The notes beneath the pieces are model-generated. The model saw only the letters and a program-made list of their open reading frames with translations, was not told the origin of the DNA and did not search any database. DNA of 55,293 nucleotides from Terriglobia bacterium (GTDB lineage Bacteria > Acidobacteriota > Terriglobia > Bryobacterales > UBA6623): positions 1 to 55,293 of the forward strand of contig VXRL01000070.1 of assembly GCA_009838515.1 (NCBI GenBank). The letters run 5' to 3'. Position numbers and translations under genes: made by a program. The stretch's first letter is position 1. Every line of letters begins with the position of its first letter. This document shows, in pieces, positions 38,482 to 47,825 of the stretch.

Positions 38482-40227
38482 CTATTCCAGTCGCTCGACG
38501 CTCACGAAGTATGCGCCGTGGGTTTGTCCGCCCGGTTCCGTGAGCCATGTCTGGAGCTCCGCCGGGCCAGCCGAGAGTTCGACCTCGAAGGAGACTTCCG
38601 TGGCGGCGTCCGGCTCGGAAATCGCGGATTCGCGGACAATGTCGCCGATCTGCAGCCGGGCCCGCGTCGATGCGATGGGGCGGTCTTCGTATCTTGGCCA
38701 GCGCGACAGGGTGAATCTGTACCTGCCCGCCCGGCTCACATTGACCAGCCACGGCCAGCTCTCCAGCTTGCGCTGCTCTAGGTGACTGCGGCTCCAGACC
38801 ACGTGGCTGCCAGGTGATTGCCACTCTTGGCTGGTAAGGTCGGCGGGATTCTCGGCCTCGTGGCCGATCACGATCCGAGTGGGGCGCATTCCCGGCGCGA
38901 CCGACCGATACCAGCGCTCGTGAGCGGCCCTGAGCCGGGTAACCGTCTCGGGATGCTCCGACGCGACGTCGCGGATCTGCGACGGATCCCTTCGCATGTC
39001 GTAGAGAAGGTTGCCCGCGACCAAGCGCCAGCGGGAGGTCATCACTGCCGATCCCTCCCAGCGGTCGCCCGGTCTCGCGTATCCCGTGCCGCCGTGAATC
39101 TGGGCAAACAGCACTCGGTCCGGTCGCCGGCCGTTCCCTCGCAGCGTGTCGGCGAGCGATTGCCCGTCCAGCGGGGGGCCGCTCCGTCGCTCCAAACCGC
39201 AGAGCTCCATCAGGGTCGGCAGGAGATCGATATGGGCTGCGAGGCCGTCGACATCCCGTGGCCGTCCGAGGCCCCCCGCGGGCCAGCGGATGAACAGCGG
39301 GACCCGGTGGCCGCCATCGAAGGCCGAAGACTTGCGGCCCCGCATTCCGGCGTTGAAGCCGCTCACCGGATGCCCGTCAACGCCGCCTTCAAAGCGGGCG
39401 CCGCGTGCCGTGCCGTTATCCGTAAGGAAGACGAGGATCGTGTTGTCGGCGATCCCAAGAGTCTCGAGCCTGGCGAGGAACTTGCCGAGGTTTTCGTCGA
39501 AGTTGGCAATCATCCCCTTGAATGCCGCGTCCTGCGGCTCGTCGCCAGCCCGCTCGTAGGGCTCGCTATAGCGCGGCGCTACCAGAAAGGGGCCGTGCGG
39601 CGCGTTGGTGGCGATATAGGCGAAGAACGGCTCTCCAGGCTCGGCCTCGATAAAGCGGGTGGCTTCGCGAAACCACACGTTCGTGCAGTAGCCTTCGAAC
39701 GACCTCCAGCTGTCGTTGACGAGGTAAGTGTCGTCGAAGTAGTCGTTGCCGTAGTAGTCCGATATCTGCGTCACTCCCCCGCATCGGTGCCAGACGGCGT
39801 GTTGGAAGCCCTTGTCCATTGGCCGCGAAGGATAGTTGTCGCCAAGGTGCCACTTCCCGAACAGTCCGGTCCGGTAACCATTGGCGGCGAAGACCTCCGC
39901 CATCGTCACCTCGCGCGGATGGATGGCGGTGCTCCCGTGCGACGTGCGGTACGCGCCGGTTCTGGCGGCGTATCGACCAGTCATCAGCGCGGCTCTGGTA
40001 GGCGTGCAGAACGGGCTGACGTGAAAGTCGGTGAAGCGGACCGACTGGGCGTGCAGCCGGTCTAGGTTCGGCGTCCGCAACACAGGGTTTCCGTGGACGG
40101 AAAGATCGCCGTAGCCTTGATCGTCCGTCATTACGATCACGACGTTCGGCTTCGCGGCCCGTGCGACCCCCGCGAGCAGCAACCCGAGCGCCGTGACGGC
40201 CCCGACGACGTGTTTTGCGTGAACCAT
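38482..40227 (-). CDS. Sulfatase, Cys-type, exported
   Basis: This 581-residue enzyme has a signal peptide (to about residue 24) and the sulfatase fold: MTDDQGYG metal site, and the formylglycine motif CTPTR with C74, followed by AALMTGRYA. GKWHLGD and LTDNGTARG complete the active site. The cysteine must be converted to formylglycine by a maturase encoded elsewhere. It probably removes sulfate from polysaccharides or aryl esters outside the cytoplasm. No partner carbohydrate gene is adjacent. Confidence 0.93.
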   Translation of the reverse strand: MVHAKHVVGAVTALGLLLAGVARAAKPNVVIVMTDDQGYGDLSVHGNPVLRTPNLDRLHAQSVRFTDFHVSPFCTPTRAALMTGRYAARTGAYRTSHGSTAIHPREVTMAEVFAANGYRTGLFGKWHLGDNYPSRPMDKGFQHAVWHRCGGVTQISDYYGNDYFDDTYLVNDSWRSFEGYCTNVWFREATRFIEAEPGEPFFAYIATNAPHGPFLVAPRYSEPYERAGDEPQDAAFKGMIANFDENLGKFLARLETLGIADNTILVFLTDNGTARGARFEGGVDGHPVSGFNAGMRGRKSSAFDGGHRVPLFIRWPAGGLGRPRDVDGLAAHIDLLPTLMELCGLERRSGPPLDGQSLADTLRGNGRRPDRVLFAQIHGGTGYARPGDRWEGSAVMTSRWRLVAGNLLYDMRRDPSQIRDVASEHPETVTRLRAAHERWYRSVAPGMRPTRIVIGHEAENPADLTSQEWQSPGSHVVWSRSHLEQRKLESWPWLVNVSRAGRYRFTLSRWPRYEDRPIASTRARLQIGDIVRESAISEPDAATEVSFEVELSAGPAELQTWLTEPGGQTHGAYFVSVERLE

Positions 40228-40478
40228 ATTTAGCTAGGCAAGCTCCGCAAGATGGAAGGCAACGAGGTGCTGTATTTCAGCGCGGGTCGAAGCGGCACCA
40301 CAGCTCCTTGAGACCCGCATCGGCGATGCCTTCGCCATTGTAGTGGCGGGTAGCCAACGGAACTCTGGATTGCGCCGTAACGAGAGCGAGACCCTCTCAG
40401 CGAGCCCTGCAATGTGGGCGACTTCGATCTTGGGCGCGCGTGACCTCTCAGGTCTCGCGCAGCGCCCGCAATTTTCGG

Positions 40479-40507
40479 TTGCACCCGGAGCGAGTGTGGT
40501 TTAATAT
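40479..40507 (+). promoter_or_regulatory. Strong sigma-70-type promoter of the IPT/TIG-like gene
   Basis: TTGCAC (40479-40484), a 17-bp spacer and TAATAT (40502-40507) lie just upstream of a GGAAGGAGG ribosome site (40517-40525) and the ATG at 40533. The leader would be about 20 nt. This is the best promoter match seen in the window. The rest of the 305-bp divergent gap from the sulfatase start (40228) shows nothing else. Confidence 0.6.
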
Positions 40508-40532
40508 CGTTCCACCGGAAGGAGGGATGGTC

Positions 40533-40985
40533 ATGAAAAGTACATTCCGTCTCACGATCCTCTTGCTGACGCTGGCGTGCGGGATGGCGCTGGCCGTGCC
40601 CCGCCTGACTGAGGTTGTGCCCGACGCCGTTGCGCCCGGCGGCACGGCTGTCGCCAAGGGCTCGGATCTCGCCCAGCCCACAGTCGACAGGCTCTACATC
40701 ACTGCTGGCGGTACCGATGTAGAGGTTGAGATTACCGAGCAGACCGCTGACGCGATCACCTTCAAGGTGCCCGATGGCACGGAGATGAAGCGCTATCGGT
40801 TGATGATTCTCACCGGCGGTGCCGGCGCTGCCTACATGGAGCAGCCGATCGCATTGGAGATTGTCGACGAGGCGACCGCCAAGCAACGCGCCGAAGAGGG
40901 CGACGTCGAACTCGAGATCATCGAGGCCGAGCCCGCCGAAGAAGCCGAGCCCGAGGACAATCGCAGAAGGAGAAGGAACAACTAG
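40533..40985 (+). CDS. Small exported protein with IPT/TIG-like domain
   Basis: This 150-residue protein has a signal peptide (MKSTFRLTILLLTLACGMALA) and then one domain of about 90 residues that reads like an IPT/TIG Ig-like fold (PRLTEVVPDAVAPGGTAVAKG at its start). The tail (residues 118-150) is acidic and then ends in a basic RRRRRN run. I see no enzyme motif. The ATG at 40533 is used because GGAGG sits at a proper distance; an ATG at 40527 is too close. The gene has its own strong promoter and is convergent with queG, 3 bp apart. Possible role in the envelope; not identified further. Confidence 0.75.
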   Translation: MKSTFRLTILLLTLACGMALAVPRLTEVVPDAVAPGGTAVAKGSDLAQPTVDRLYITAGGTDVEVEITEQTADAITFKVPDGTEMKRYRLMILTGGAGAAYMEQPIALEIVDEATAKQRAEEGDVELEIIEAEPAEEAEPEDNRRRRRNN

Positions 40986-40988
40986 CGC

Positions 40989-42080
40989 TCACTCTGCGCT
41001 GGGTGATTCTCCTTCGGTTTCGCGCTGCAGCTTTGCTAGCGCCCACTCGGCGTGTTCGCGCACGAGCGGCTGGCCAGATCGCGCCAGCTTCTTCAAGGCG
41101 TCTTGGAAAGACAGGTTGCCGCTGTTGCCCATTGCTACCGCAACGTTTCGCAGGAATCCTGCGTAGCGGCTGCGCTCGATTGGTGAGCCCCCGAACCGGG
41201 CGTTGAACTCGTCCTCGCTCAGTTCGGCGATTTCCGCCAAGCCGGGCGTCGCGTTCTCCGGCGCGAACGAAGGCTCGTCGCTAGTCGCTGCCCGCCGCGG
41301 GCTGTTCCAAGGGCAGACATCCTGGCAGATGTCGCAGCCGAACACGTGCGAGCCGACCGCCGCCCGGTGCTCGGCCGGAATGGGCCCGCGTAGTTCGATA
41401 GTCCAGTACGAAATGCACAGCCGCGAGTCCAGGGCGTACGCGGGGCCTGCATCAGCCTCGACTTCGACCAAGGCATCCGTCGGGCAGGCGTCGATGCAGC
41501 GGCGGCAGGTGCCGCAGCGGTAAGGTGCGTCGTCGTCGGGCTCGAACTCCAGCGAAGTCAAGATCTCTCCGAGGAAGAACCACGATCCGAGCTGCTCGTC
41601 GATGAGGCAGCAGTTCTTGCCGATCCAGCCCAGCCCGGCGCTGCGCGCATAGGCCCGCTCCAGCAGCGGCGAGGTGTCGACGCAGACCTTGCACTGCACT
41701 CCGCTGCCGTATTCGCAGCGGATCCAGTCCGCCAGCTCCTGCAAGCGGGACTTCATCACGCCGTGGTAGTCCTCGCCCCAGGCATAGCGGGATACCCAGC
41801 CCTGCCCTCCGGCTTCGAATTCGGTCGAGTAGGGGTCCGGCGTGTTGTAGACCATTCCCAGGCAGATCACCGACCTTGCCGACGGCAGCAGCGAGCGGGC
41901 GTCGGCGCGCAGCTCGCCCCGCCGGCCCGCAAGGTAGGCCATTTCGCCGTGATAGCCCTGCTCTAGCCACTGCGGGTAGAACATCGCTTCCAGGGTTGGC
42001 CCGGGCGCGGCCACGCCCGCCAGTTCGAAGCCGAGCTCGTGCGCTCGCTGCTTCACGTGAGAAGACGATTCCAGTGCCAT
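40989..42080 (-). CDS. queG: Epoxyqueuosine reductase QueG
   Basis: This 363-residue cobalamin- and iron-sulfur-dependent enzyme makes queuosine in tRNA from epoxyqueuosine. Two four-cysteine cluster sets are visible: CGTCRRCIDACP and CDICQDVCP. The catalytic Asp lies in CVDTSPLLERAYA, and GWIGKNCCLI is characteristic. The C-terminus carries HEAT-like repeats (RNVAVAMGNSGN). It is encoded divergent from the radical SAM gene and convergent with the small secreted protein. Confidence 0.95.
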   Translation of the reverse strand: MALESSSHVKQRAHELGFELAGVAAPGPTLEAMFYPQWLEQGYHGEMAYLAGRRGELRADARSLLPSARSVICLGMVYNTPDPYSTEFEAGGQGWVSRYAWGEDYHGVMKSRLQELADWIRCEYGSGVQCKVCVDTSPLLERAYARSAGLGWIGKNCCLIDEQLGSWFFLGEILTSLEFEPDDDAPYRCGTCRRCIDACPTDALVEVEADAGPAYALDSRLCISYWTIELRGPIPAEHRAAVGSHVFGCDICQDVCPWNSPRRAATSDEPSFAPENATPGLAEIAELSEDEFNARFGGSPIERSRYAGFLRNVAVAMGNSGNLSFQDALKKLARSGQPLVREHAEWALAKLQRETEGESPSAE

Positions 42081-42323
42081 GCCGTCGCGCCGCGGCTGCC
42101 GTTACACCGCCGTTCAGCCCACAATACTGCCATAGAGCTGCCGATTCTTGCGATTCGGAAATTTGCGCGGATTCTCGGTTGCGCCAGTCCAGAGCCGTGT
42201 GGACAATTAACCTTGGCATGACTCTGTTGCCGGACCGACCGGCAACGGGTCCCCCAGCTTGTCGGCGCAACGGGCCGAATCGGCTGGGTATAGCTACGAG
42301 AGAATCTGAGCGAGGAGACGCCC

Positions 42324-44429
42324 GTGCAACGACCGGTGAAGTATTTCGAACGAGGCCTGACCGAGGTCGCGCGCGCTGGCTGGAAGGTGGCGCGCAAGTT
42401 GGACGCGCGCAAGGAGGCCAACCCTGCTTTCACGCCCGCTTGGTCCGAGAAGCCCATGCTCAAGTCGTGGGAGAAGAGCAAGCCGCCGCTGGGCTGGCCG
42501 CGGCAGACTGACTCGCTGTGTCCGAAGTGCGTGCGCGAGGCTCGCGAGGTGATTCTCAGCGGCGAGGTGGACTATTCCATCCTCAAGACCGAGAAGGTCG
42601 GCGAGGTCAAGGCCACGATCGTGCAGCGCGGCAACGAGATCTGGATGGTCAAGGATTGCCCCATCCACGGCAAGACCGAAGACGTGATGGCGATCGACGC
42701 CAAGTTCTTGGAGCACATCGAGGCCCAGTTTCCTGGACGCGATATCCGTTCCCACAACGACGAGGAACTGCACAACCACGGTTCCTCGAGCGTCAAGTTT
42801 GGCCGCGGCGCGGTGCTGACCGTCGATCTCACCAATCGCTGCAACATGATGTGCGACCCGTGCTTCATGGACGCCAACCAGGTTGGCTTCGTCCACGAGC
42901 TGGAGTGGGAAGAGATCAAGACGATCCTCGACAACGCCATCAAGATCAAGCCGCGCCGCCAGATGTCGGTGCAGTTCTCGGGCGGCGAGCCGACGATGTC
43001 GCCGTACTTCCTCAAGGCCGTGCAGTACTGCCGCCAGATCGGCTACAACTCGGTCCAAGCCGCGACCAACGGCATCGAGTTCGCAAAGAACCGCGAGTTC
43101 GCCGAGGCCGCCGCCGACGCGGGCATGCGCTACGCCTACCTGCAGTTCGACGGCATCGGCAACGAGCCGAACCAGCACCGCAAGATCGGCAATCTGTTCG
43201 ACGTCAAGATCAAGGCGATCGAGAACATGCACGACGCCGGCATCGAGATCGTGCTGGTGACCACGCTGGTCAATAACGTCAACAACGAAGAGGTCGGCCC
43301 GATCATCCAGTTCGCCAAGGACAACCCTGGCCGGATCGCCTTTATCTCCTTCCAGCCGGTGTCGTTCACCGGGCGTGACGAGGAGATCACCGATGAGCGC
43401 CGCATGCGCCAGCGCTATACGCTCAGCCACCTGGCGCACGACGTCAAGAAGCAGGTCGGCATCACCGAGCCGACGCGCGACTGGTTCCCCATCTCCGTGA
43501 TGGGCAGCTTCGTCGACGCGGCCGACTTGGCGCACGGACCGCAGGCCCAGTGGGGCCAAGTCAGCTGCGGCTGCCACCCCAACTGTGGCGTCGGCACCGC
43601 CTTGATGATCAATAAGAAGACCAAGGACATGTCGCCCGTGGCGGAGTTCATCAACGTCCCGCAGTTCGTGCAGGACATCCGGCGCGTCACCGATTCCGGG
43701 CGGGGCAAGCTGGCGTCCAATGTCCAGATGGCTCTGGCGCTGCTGAAGAACTACAATCCGGCGAAGGCGCCCAAGGACTTCTCGATGTTCGACTTGCTGA
43801 AGAAGTTCGACAAGTCGTTCTCGCTCAGCGGCAAGAACTACGGCAAGGGCACGGCCCGGCGCAACGATCCGTGGAACTTCCTGTTCGTGGCGGGCATGTG
43901 GTTCCAGGATCTGTTCAACTACGACTTCCGGCGCACCGAGATGTGCGTGATCCCGTACGGCACGCAGGAGGGCGAGATCTCCTTCTGCGCCTACAACACC
44001 GGCATCGGCTGGCGCAACATCATCGAGAAGATGCACATGACCGCCACGCTCTCGAACTGGTACGGCGAGCACGGCCGGCACAAGATCTATGCCGGCGGCC
44101 GCAAGGTTGACGAGATTACCCAGCTGCCCGAGACGCTGCACATCAACGCCGAGCACGCGGCGCGCGGCGCGCAAGTCTCGGAGGGCCCGCAGAATGCCCG
44201 CGAGGAGAAGATTGCGGCGCGTGACCAAAAGCTCCGAGATGCGGAGGCAAGCGGCGAAGCCCTGCCTGCGAGCGGCGCGCGCGACCGCAAGCTGTCGGCC
44301 GAGGAGGAAGCGCGGCTGATGAAGATGTACCGCCAGGAAGTCCTCAAGGAGCCCGCAGCGCCGGCCTTGGTCCAGATCGCTGGGTCTTCCGAGGCGCCGC
44401 GCGAGACGGTTGGCGCCAGCGGCGACTAG
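42324..44429 (+). CDS. Tes-like/MJ0619-like radical SAM protein
   Basis: This 701-residue protein starts with a GTG after GAGGAG. A rubredoxin-like pair, SLCPKC (C66, C69) and DCPIHG (C112), precedes the radical SAM cluster TNRCNMMCDPCF (C173-x3-C177-x2-C180). SGGEP follows, then further cysteine motifs SCGCHPNCG and CVIPYGTQEGEISFC. This layout is that of the MJ0619/tetraether lipid synthase group, which couples lipid tails or methylates. The auxiliary-cluster motif that I recall before the radical SAM motif in Tes is not apparent here, so function is uncertain. A membrane-spanning or iso-diabolic type lipid role is an attractive guess. The last 100 residues are a charged, repetitive tail. 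It stands alone between queG and purA. Confidence 0.8.
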   Translation: MQRPVKYFERGLTEVARAGWKVARKLDARKEANPAFTPAWSEKPMLKSWEKSKPPLGWPRQTDSLCPKCVREAREVILSGEVDYSILKTEKVGEVKATIVQRGNEIWMVKDCPIHGKTEDVMAIDAKFLEHIEAQFPGRDIRSHNDEELHNHGSSSVKFGRGAVLTVDLTNRCNMMCDPCFMDANQVGFVHELEWEEIKTILDNAIKIKPRRQMSVQFSGGEPTMSPYFLKAVQYCRQIGYNSVQAATNGIEFAKNREFAEAAADAGMRYAYLQFDGIGNEPNQHRKIGNLFDVKIKAIENMHDAGIEIVLVTTLVNNVNNEEVGPIIQFAKDNPGRIAFISFQPVSFTGRDEEITDERRMRQRYTLSHLAHDVKKQVGITEPTRDWFPISVMGSFVDAADLAHGPQAQWGQVSCGCHPNCGVGTALMINKKTKDMSPVAEFINVPQFVQDIRRVTDSGRGKLASNVQMALALLKNYNPAKAPKDFSMFDLLKKFDKSFSLSGKNYGKGTARRNDPWNFLFVAGMWFQDLFNYDFRRTEMCVIPYGTQEGEISFCAYNTGIGWRNIIEKMHMTATLSNWYGEHGRHKIYAGGRKVDEITQLPETLHINAEHAARGAQVSEGPQNAREEKIAARDQKLRDAEASGEALPASGARDRKLSAEEEARLMKMYRQEVLKEPAAPALVQIAGSSEAPRETVGASGD

Positions 44430-44596
44430 CGGGCGGGGAGCGTTTCGCGCAGGAAGGCTACTGCCGGCATCGCGCGCACCCAAGGCGACATCGAACCCGC
44501 CCCGTGCGGGTCGCGGCCTGCCTCGCGGCTGGCCCGCGTGGTGCTTCACGCGACGACTGCCGAGCGTGGTTCGGGCGCGCTAGCTGGAGCGCTAGT

Positions 44597-45922
44597 TCAG
44601 GCACACGCCGCGTCGGACGCGACCGTTACGCGCTCGAGAATCGAGCCCTCGCGGATGATCGTTTCCTCGCGTTTCGGGCCCGTCGATACGCCGCCGATCT
44701 CGATTTCGAGACGATCCTCCAAGAAGGCGATGTAGTCCTTGGCGGCGCCGGGCAGCTGCTCGAAGTCAGTGATCCCCGCTGTGGGACCGCTCCAGCCCGG
44801 CAGTTCCTCGTAGACCGGCTCGACCTCCGCATACTCCTCGGCGATCGCGGGCATCCAGTCGAGCGTCGCTCCCTTGTAGCGGTAGCCGGTGCAAACAGGA
44901 ACCGTATCCAAGTGGTCGAGCACGTCCAGCTTGGTGATGAACAAGGACGACAGGTGGTTGATCGCGTGAGCGTACCGCAGCAGAGGGATGTCGAACCAGC
45001 CGCAGCGCCGGGGACGCCCGGTTACCGTGCCGTACTCGGCTCCCGCTTCCCTGAGGTCGTCTCCCGCCGGACCGTGCGCTTCAGTCAAGAACGGGCCCTC
45101 GCCGACACGCGTGGCGTAGGCCTTGGCCACTCCGACGATGTGGTGCAGGAATCGCGGCGAAACGCCAGATCCCGTGCACAGTCCGCCGGCGGTGGCGTTC
45201 GAGGACGTCAGGTACGGGTATGTGCCGAAGTCGATGTCGAGCATCGTGGCCTGCGCACCCTCGAAGAGCAGGCGCTTTCCCTCTTGGATCGCTTGGTTGA
45301 GGTACTTTCCGGTCTCGGTCACGAACGGGCGCATGCGCTCGGCGAGTCCTTGGTAGCGCGCAAGCGCTGCTTCCACGTCCCAGGGCTCGTGAACGCCCAA
45401 GGCTTCTGCCACTGCGGACTTCTCAGCCGCCATCGCGCGGAAGCGGTCCGGGAAGTGGGTTGGCGACAGCAGCTCGGCGACGCGAATCCCGCGCCGCGCA
45501 ACCTTGTCTTCATAGCAAGGGCCGATGCCGCGGGAAGTTGTGCCTATGCGCCGCTTGCCGGGCGATTCCTCGGACGAGCGCTCGAGCATCGGGTGGTAGG
45601 GGAACACAACATGAGCGCGGTTGCTCACCAGCAGGTTCGACTCCACATCGACGCCCAGCGAGCGGAGAGTGTCGATCTCGCTGAGCAGAGCTTCCGGATT
45701 GATCACCACTCCGTTGCCGACCACTCCGATCTTGCCGGGTCTCAGAACGCCGCTCGGGATCAGCGAGAGCTTGTAGACACGATCAGCGACCTGTACCGTA
45801 TGGCCGGCGTTGTTGCCGCCTTGGCAGCGAACCACTACGTCGTAGTGCTCGGCCGCTAGGTCGATCAGCTTGCCCTTGCCCTCGTCGCCCCACTGGAGGC
45901 CTAAGACTGCTAGGTTCGACAT
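44597..45922 (-). CDS. purA: Adenylosuccinate synthetase
   Basis: This 441-residue enzyme joins IMP and aspartate with GTP to give adenylosuccinate in AMP synthesis. The N-terminal LGLQWGDEGKGK loop and GGNNAGHTV are diagnostic, and GTTSRGIGPCYEDK and GRPRRCGWFD are conserved. It is complete and normal in length. It stands convergent with the radical SAM gene and has the sulfatase gene upstream on the same strand. Confidence 0.97.
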   Translation of the reverse strand: MSNLAVLGLQWGDEGKGKLIDLAAEHYDVVVRCQGGNNAGHTVQVADRVYKLSLIPSGVLRPGKIGVVGNGVVINPEALLSEIDTLRSLGVDVESNLLVSNRAHVVFPYHPMLERSSEESPGKRRIGTTSRGIGPCYEDKVARRGIRVAELLSPTHFPDRFRAMAAEKSAVAEALGVHEPWDVEAALARYQGLAERMRPFVTETGKYLNQAIQEGKRLLFEGAQATMLDIDFGTYPYLTSSNATAGGLCTGSGVSPRFLHHIVGVAKAYATRVGEGPFLTEAHGPAGDDLREAGAEYGTVTGRPRRCGWFDIPLLRYAHAINHLSSLFITKLDVLDHLDTVPVCTGYRYKGATLDWMPAIAEEYAEVEPVYEELPGWSGPTAGITDFEQLPGAAKDYIAFLEDRLEIEIGGVSTGPKREETIIREGSILERVTVASDAACA

Positions 45923-46029
45923 GGGTATTCCGGTAGGTGCCCGGCGATCCCGGGCTGGCGGGAGGAGCGGCTCAGCGCAGGAATCCCCAAGAACTGGGTA
46001 CCGCGGCTATTCCCATCTTAGCCTCAGCG

Positions 46030-47625
46030 CTAGGACAACGGCGGCGGGCCCGCAGCCCACTTGTCCCAAAGCTGCGCCATCTTTCTGACTCGATCGGGAT
46101 GATCAGCGGCCAAGTCTTGCAACTCTGTCCCGTCCCGCTCGATGTCGTACAGCTCCCATGGGCGCTCGCGGACTGCGACGAGTTTCCACTGTCCCTGCCT
46201 GATCGCCCGGCCGCGGCTCCACTTCCAGTACAGCTCCGAAGCGGGCGCGCGGGAATTGCCCTCAAAGACAGGCCGCAAGCTCCTGCCGTCGGGTGAGTGG
46301 ACGGCTCGTTGCTGGAACTCAGAGGGCTGCTCGAGTCCAGCCGCGTCAACGAACGTCGGCATCAGGTCGATCACATGGGCCAGTTGGTCGGTCATGCCGC
46401 CAGGCTCGATCACACCCGGCCAGCGAGCGATCAGCGGCACGTTGATCCCACCCTCGTGATCATGCTGCTTGTAGAGCCGGAAGGGTGTGTTGGAAGCATT
46501 CGCCCAGCCGTACCCGTAGCTCTGGTAGGTGTCCTCGGGGCCAGGCATGACCTCGGGGACGTTACCAGGAATGACCGGCCGCCCATCGCGGGTACGCTCC
46601 GGCAGATATGGCCCCTTGCGGTCGGTCTGATACTCAACGTGGCATCCACCGTTGTCGATCTGGAAGACCACGAGCGTGTTGTCCGCCTCGCCGGATTGCT
46701 CCAATTGATCCAGCAGTTTGCCGATGCCAGCGTCCATGCGCGTGATCTGTGCGGCGTAAACCTCCATGCGGCGCTGTTGCCACGACTTGTGGGGCTCGTC
46801 CGACCAAGCCGGAACCTGCGGATTGCGAGGCGACAGTTCCCAAGCGGGGTTGACCGAGCCGATCTCCAGCATCCTCGCGTGCCGGTCCGCTCGGAGAGTG
46901 TCCCAGCCCTGTGCGTAGCGGCCTTGATAGCGGGCGATGTCCTCTTCAAAGGCATGGAGCGGCCAGTGTGCCGCGGTGTAGGCCACGTAGAGGAAGAACG
47001 GCGCGTCCTTGGCCAGACCGTCGCGCATGAAGTCCGCGGCGTAGTCGGTCGTGGCGTCCGTGTAGTAGAAGTCCGGGTCCAGATAGAGGTGCTCGGCCGG
47101 CTCGTTGTCGAGCATCAGCGAGGCTGGCGTCCAGAAGCTGCAGGCCCCGAGCGTCGTGCCGAAGAACCTGTCGAAGCCGCGCTGGCAGGGCAGGTTAGCG
47201 TGTTCTCCCGCTTGTGACAGGTGCCACTTGCCACTCATGTAGGTCGAATAGCCGCCACTGTGAAGCACCTCTGCGAGGGTGACGACGCCCTGCGAAATAC
47301 TGTTGCCAGAGTCGCCAGGGCTCAGTGCCTTGGTCGTGTAGCAGCCGCTCATCAGAGATGCCCGGGTCGGCACGCACATGTTGTTGGTGTAGTAACGAGT
47401 GAAGCGCAGGCCTTGGGCGGCGAGCCGGTCCAGATTCGGTGTCTCGATCTCCCCGCCGTAGCAGCCAAGGTCCGAATAGCCCATGTCGTCCGACATGATC
47501 ATTACGATATTGGGCTGCTTGTGGGCTCCTTCGTCGACCTGCCGAGAGCAACTGGCAGCTGCTAGGGGCGCGGCTAGGCTACAGCCCTGCAAGAATTGGC
47601 GGCGGCTGATCGACTCGGAGGTCAT
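46030..47625 (-). CDS. Sulfatase, Cys-type, Tat-type leader
   Basis: This 531-residue protein has a twin-arginine leader (SRRQFLQGCSLAAPLAAASC), possibly ending in a lipoprotein cysteine at C26. The active site includes IMSDDMGYSD, the formylglycine motif CVPTR with C84, GKWHLSQ and IDNGGCH. It is likely an extracytoplasmic sulfatase acting on sulfated glycans or small sulfate esters. It belongs to a different subgroup from the sulfatase at 38482. No dedicated maturase is seen near it. Confidence 0.92.
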   Translation of the reverse strand: MTSESISRRQFLQGCSLAAPLAAASCSRQVDEGAHKQPNIVMIMSDDMGYSDLGCYGGEIETPNLDRLAAQGLRFTRYYTNNMCVPTRASLMSGCYTTKALSPGDSGNSISQGVVTLAEVLHSGGYSTYMSGKWHLSQAGEHANLPCQRGFDRFFGTTLGACSFWTPASLMLDNEPAEHLYLDPDFYYTDATTDYAADFMRDGLAKDAPFFLYVAYTAAHWPLHAFEEDIARYQGRYAQGWDTLRADRHARMLEIGSVNPAWELSPRNPQVPAWSDEPHKSWQQRRMEVYAAQITRMDAGIGKLLDQLEQSGEADNTLVVFQIDNGGCHVEYQTDRKGPYLPERTRDGRPVIPGNVPEVMPGPEDTYQSYGYGWANASNTPFRLYKQHDHEGGINVPLIARWPGVIEPGGMTDQLAHVIDLMPTFVDAAGLEQPSEFQQRAVHSPDGRSLRPVFEGNSRAPASELYWKWSRGRAIRQGQWKLVAVRERPWELYDIERDGTELQDLAADHPDRVRKMAQLWDKWAAGPPPLS

Positions 47626-47680
47626 AACCGCGACATCATAGCGTTAGAGAGCCAGACAGGCGGGCTCTTGGCGGATGTAC

Positions 47681-47719
47681 GGGGACACAATTGTGTCACA
47701 TAGAGAGACACAATTCCCC
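47681..47719. repeat. Overlapping palindrome and inverted repeat at the phage-module boundary
   Basis: GACACAATTGTGTC (47684-47697) is a perfect 14-bp palindrome, and GACACAATT is repeated at 47707-47715, pairing with the AATTGTGTC half of the palindrome over a 9-base loop. Outer GGGG (47681-47684) and CCCC (47716-47719) extend the symmetry. A separate imperfect dyad, ACCACAACATGTAGTGGT, lies at 47748-47765. The gap 47626-47825 holds no gene. Possible readings are a phage or REP-type element end, a regulator site or a terminator. Confidence 0.55.
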
Positions 47720-47825
47720 GGGAACCGCCCGCTCTGGATTTGCAGGCACCACAACATGTAGTGGTTCACGTTATCGGAAAAGTGGGCCGGAAAACGACCG
47801 TTGAGAGGCTCGCCGGAAGGGGCGC

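Noticed and set aside
42294..44549. A 751-codon open frame antisense to the radical SAM gene
   Set aside because: Its translation is a low-complexity Leu/Ala/Arg/His/Asp mixture without motifs, the expected mirror of a GC-rich gene with strong third-position bias.
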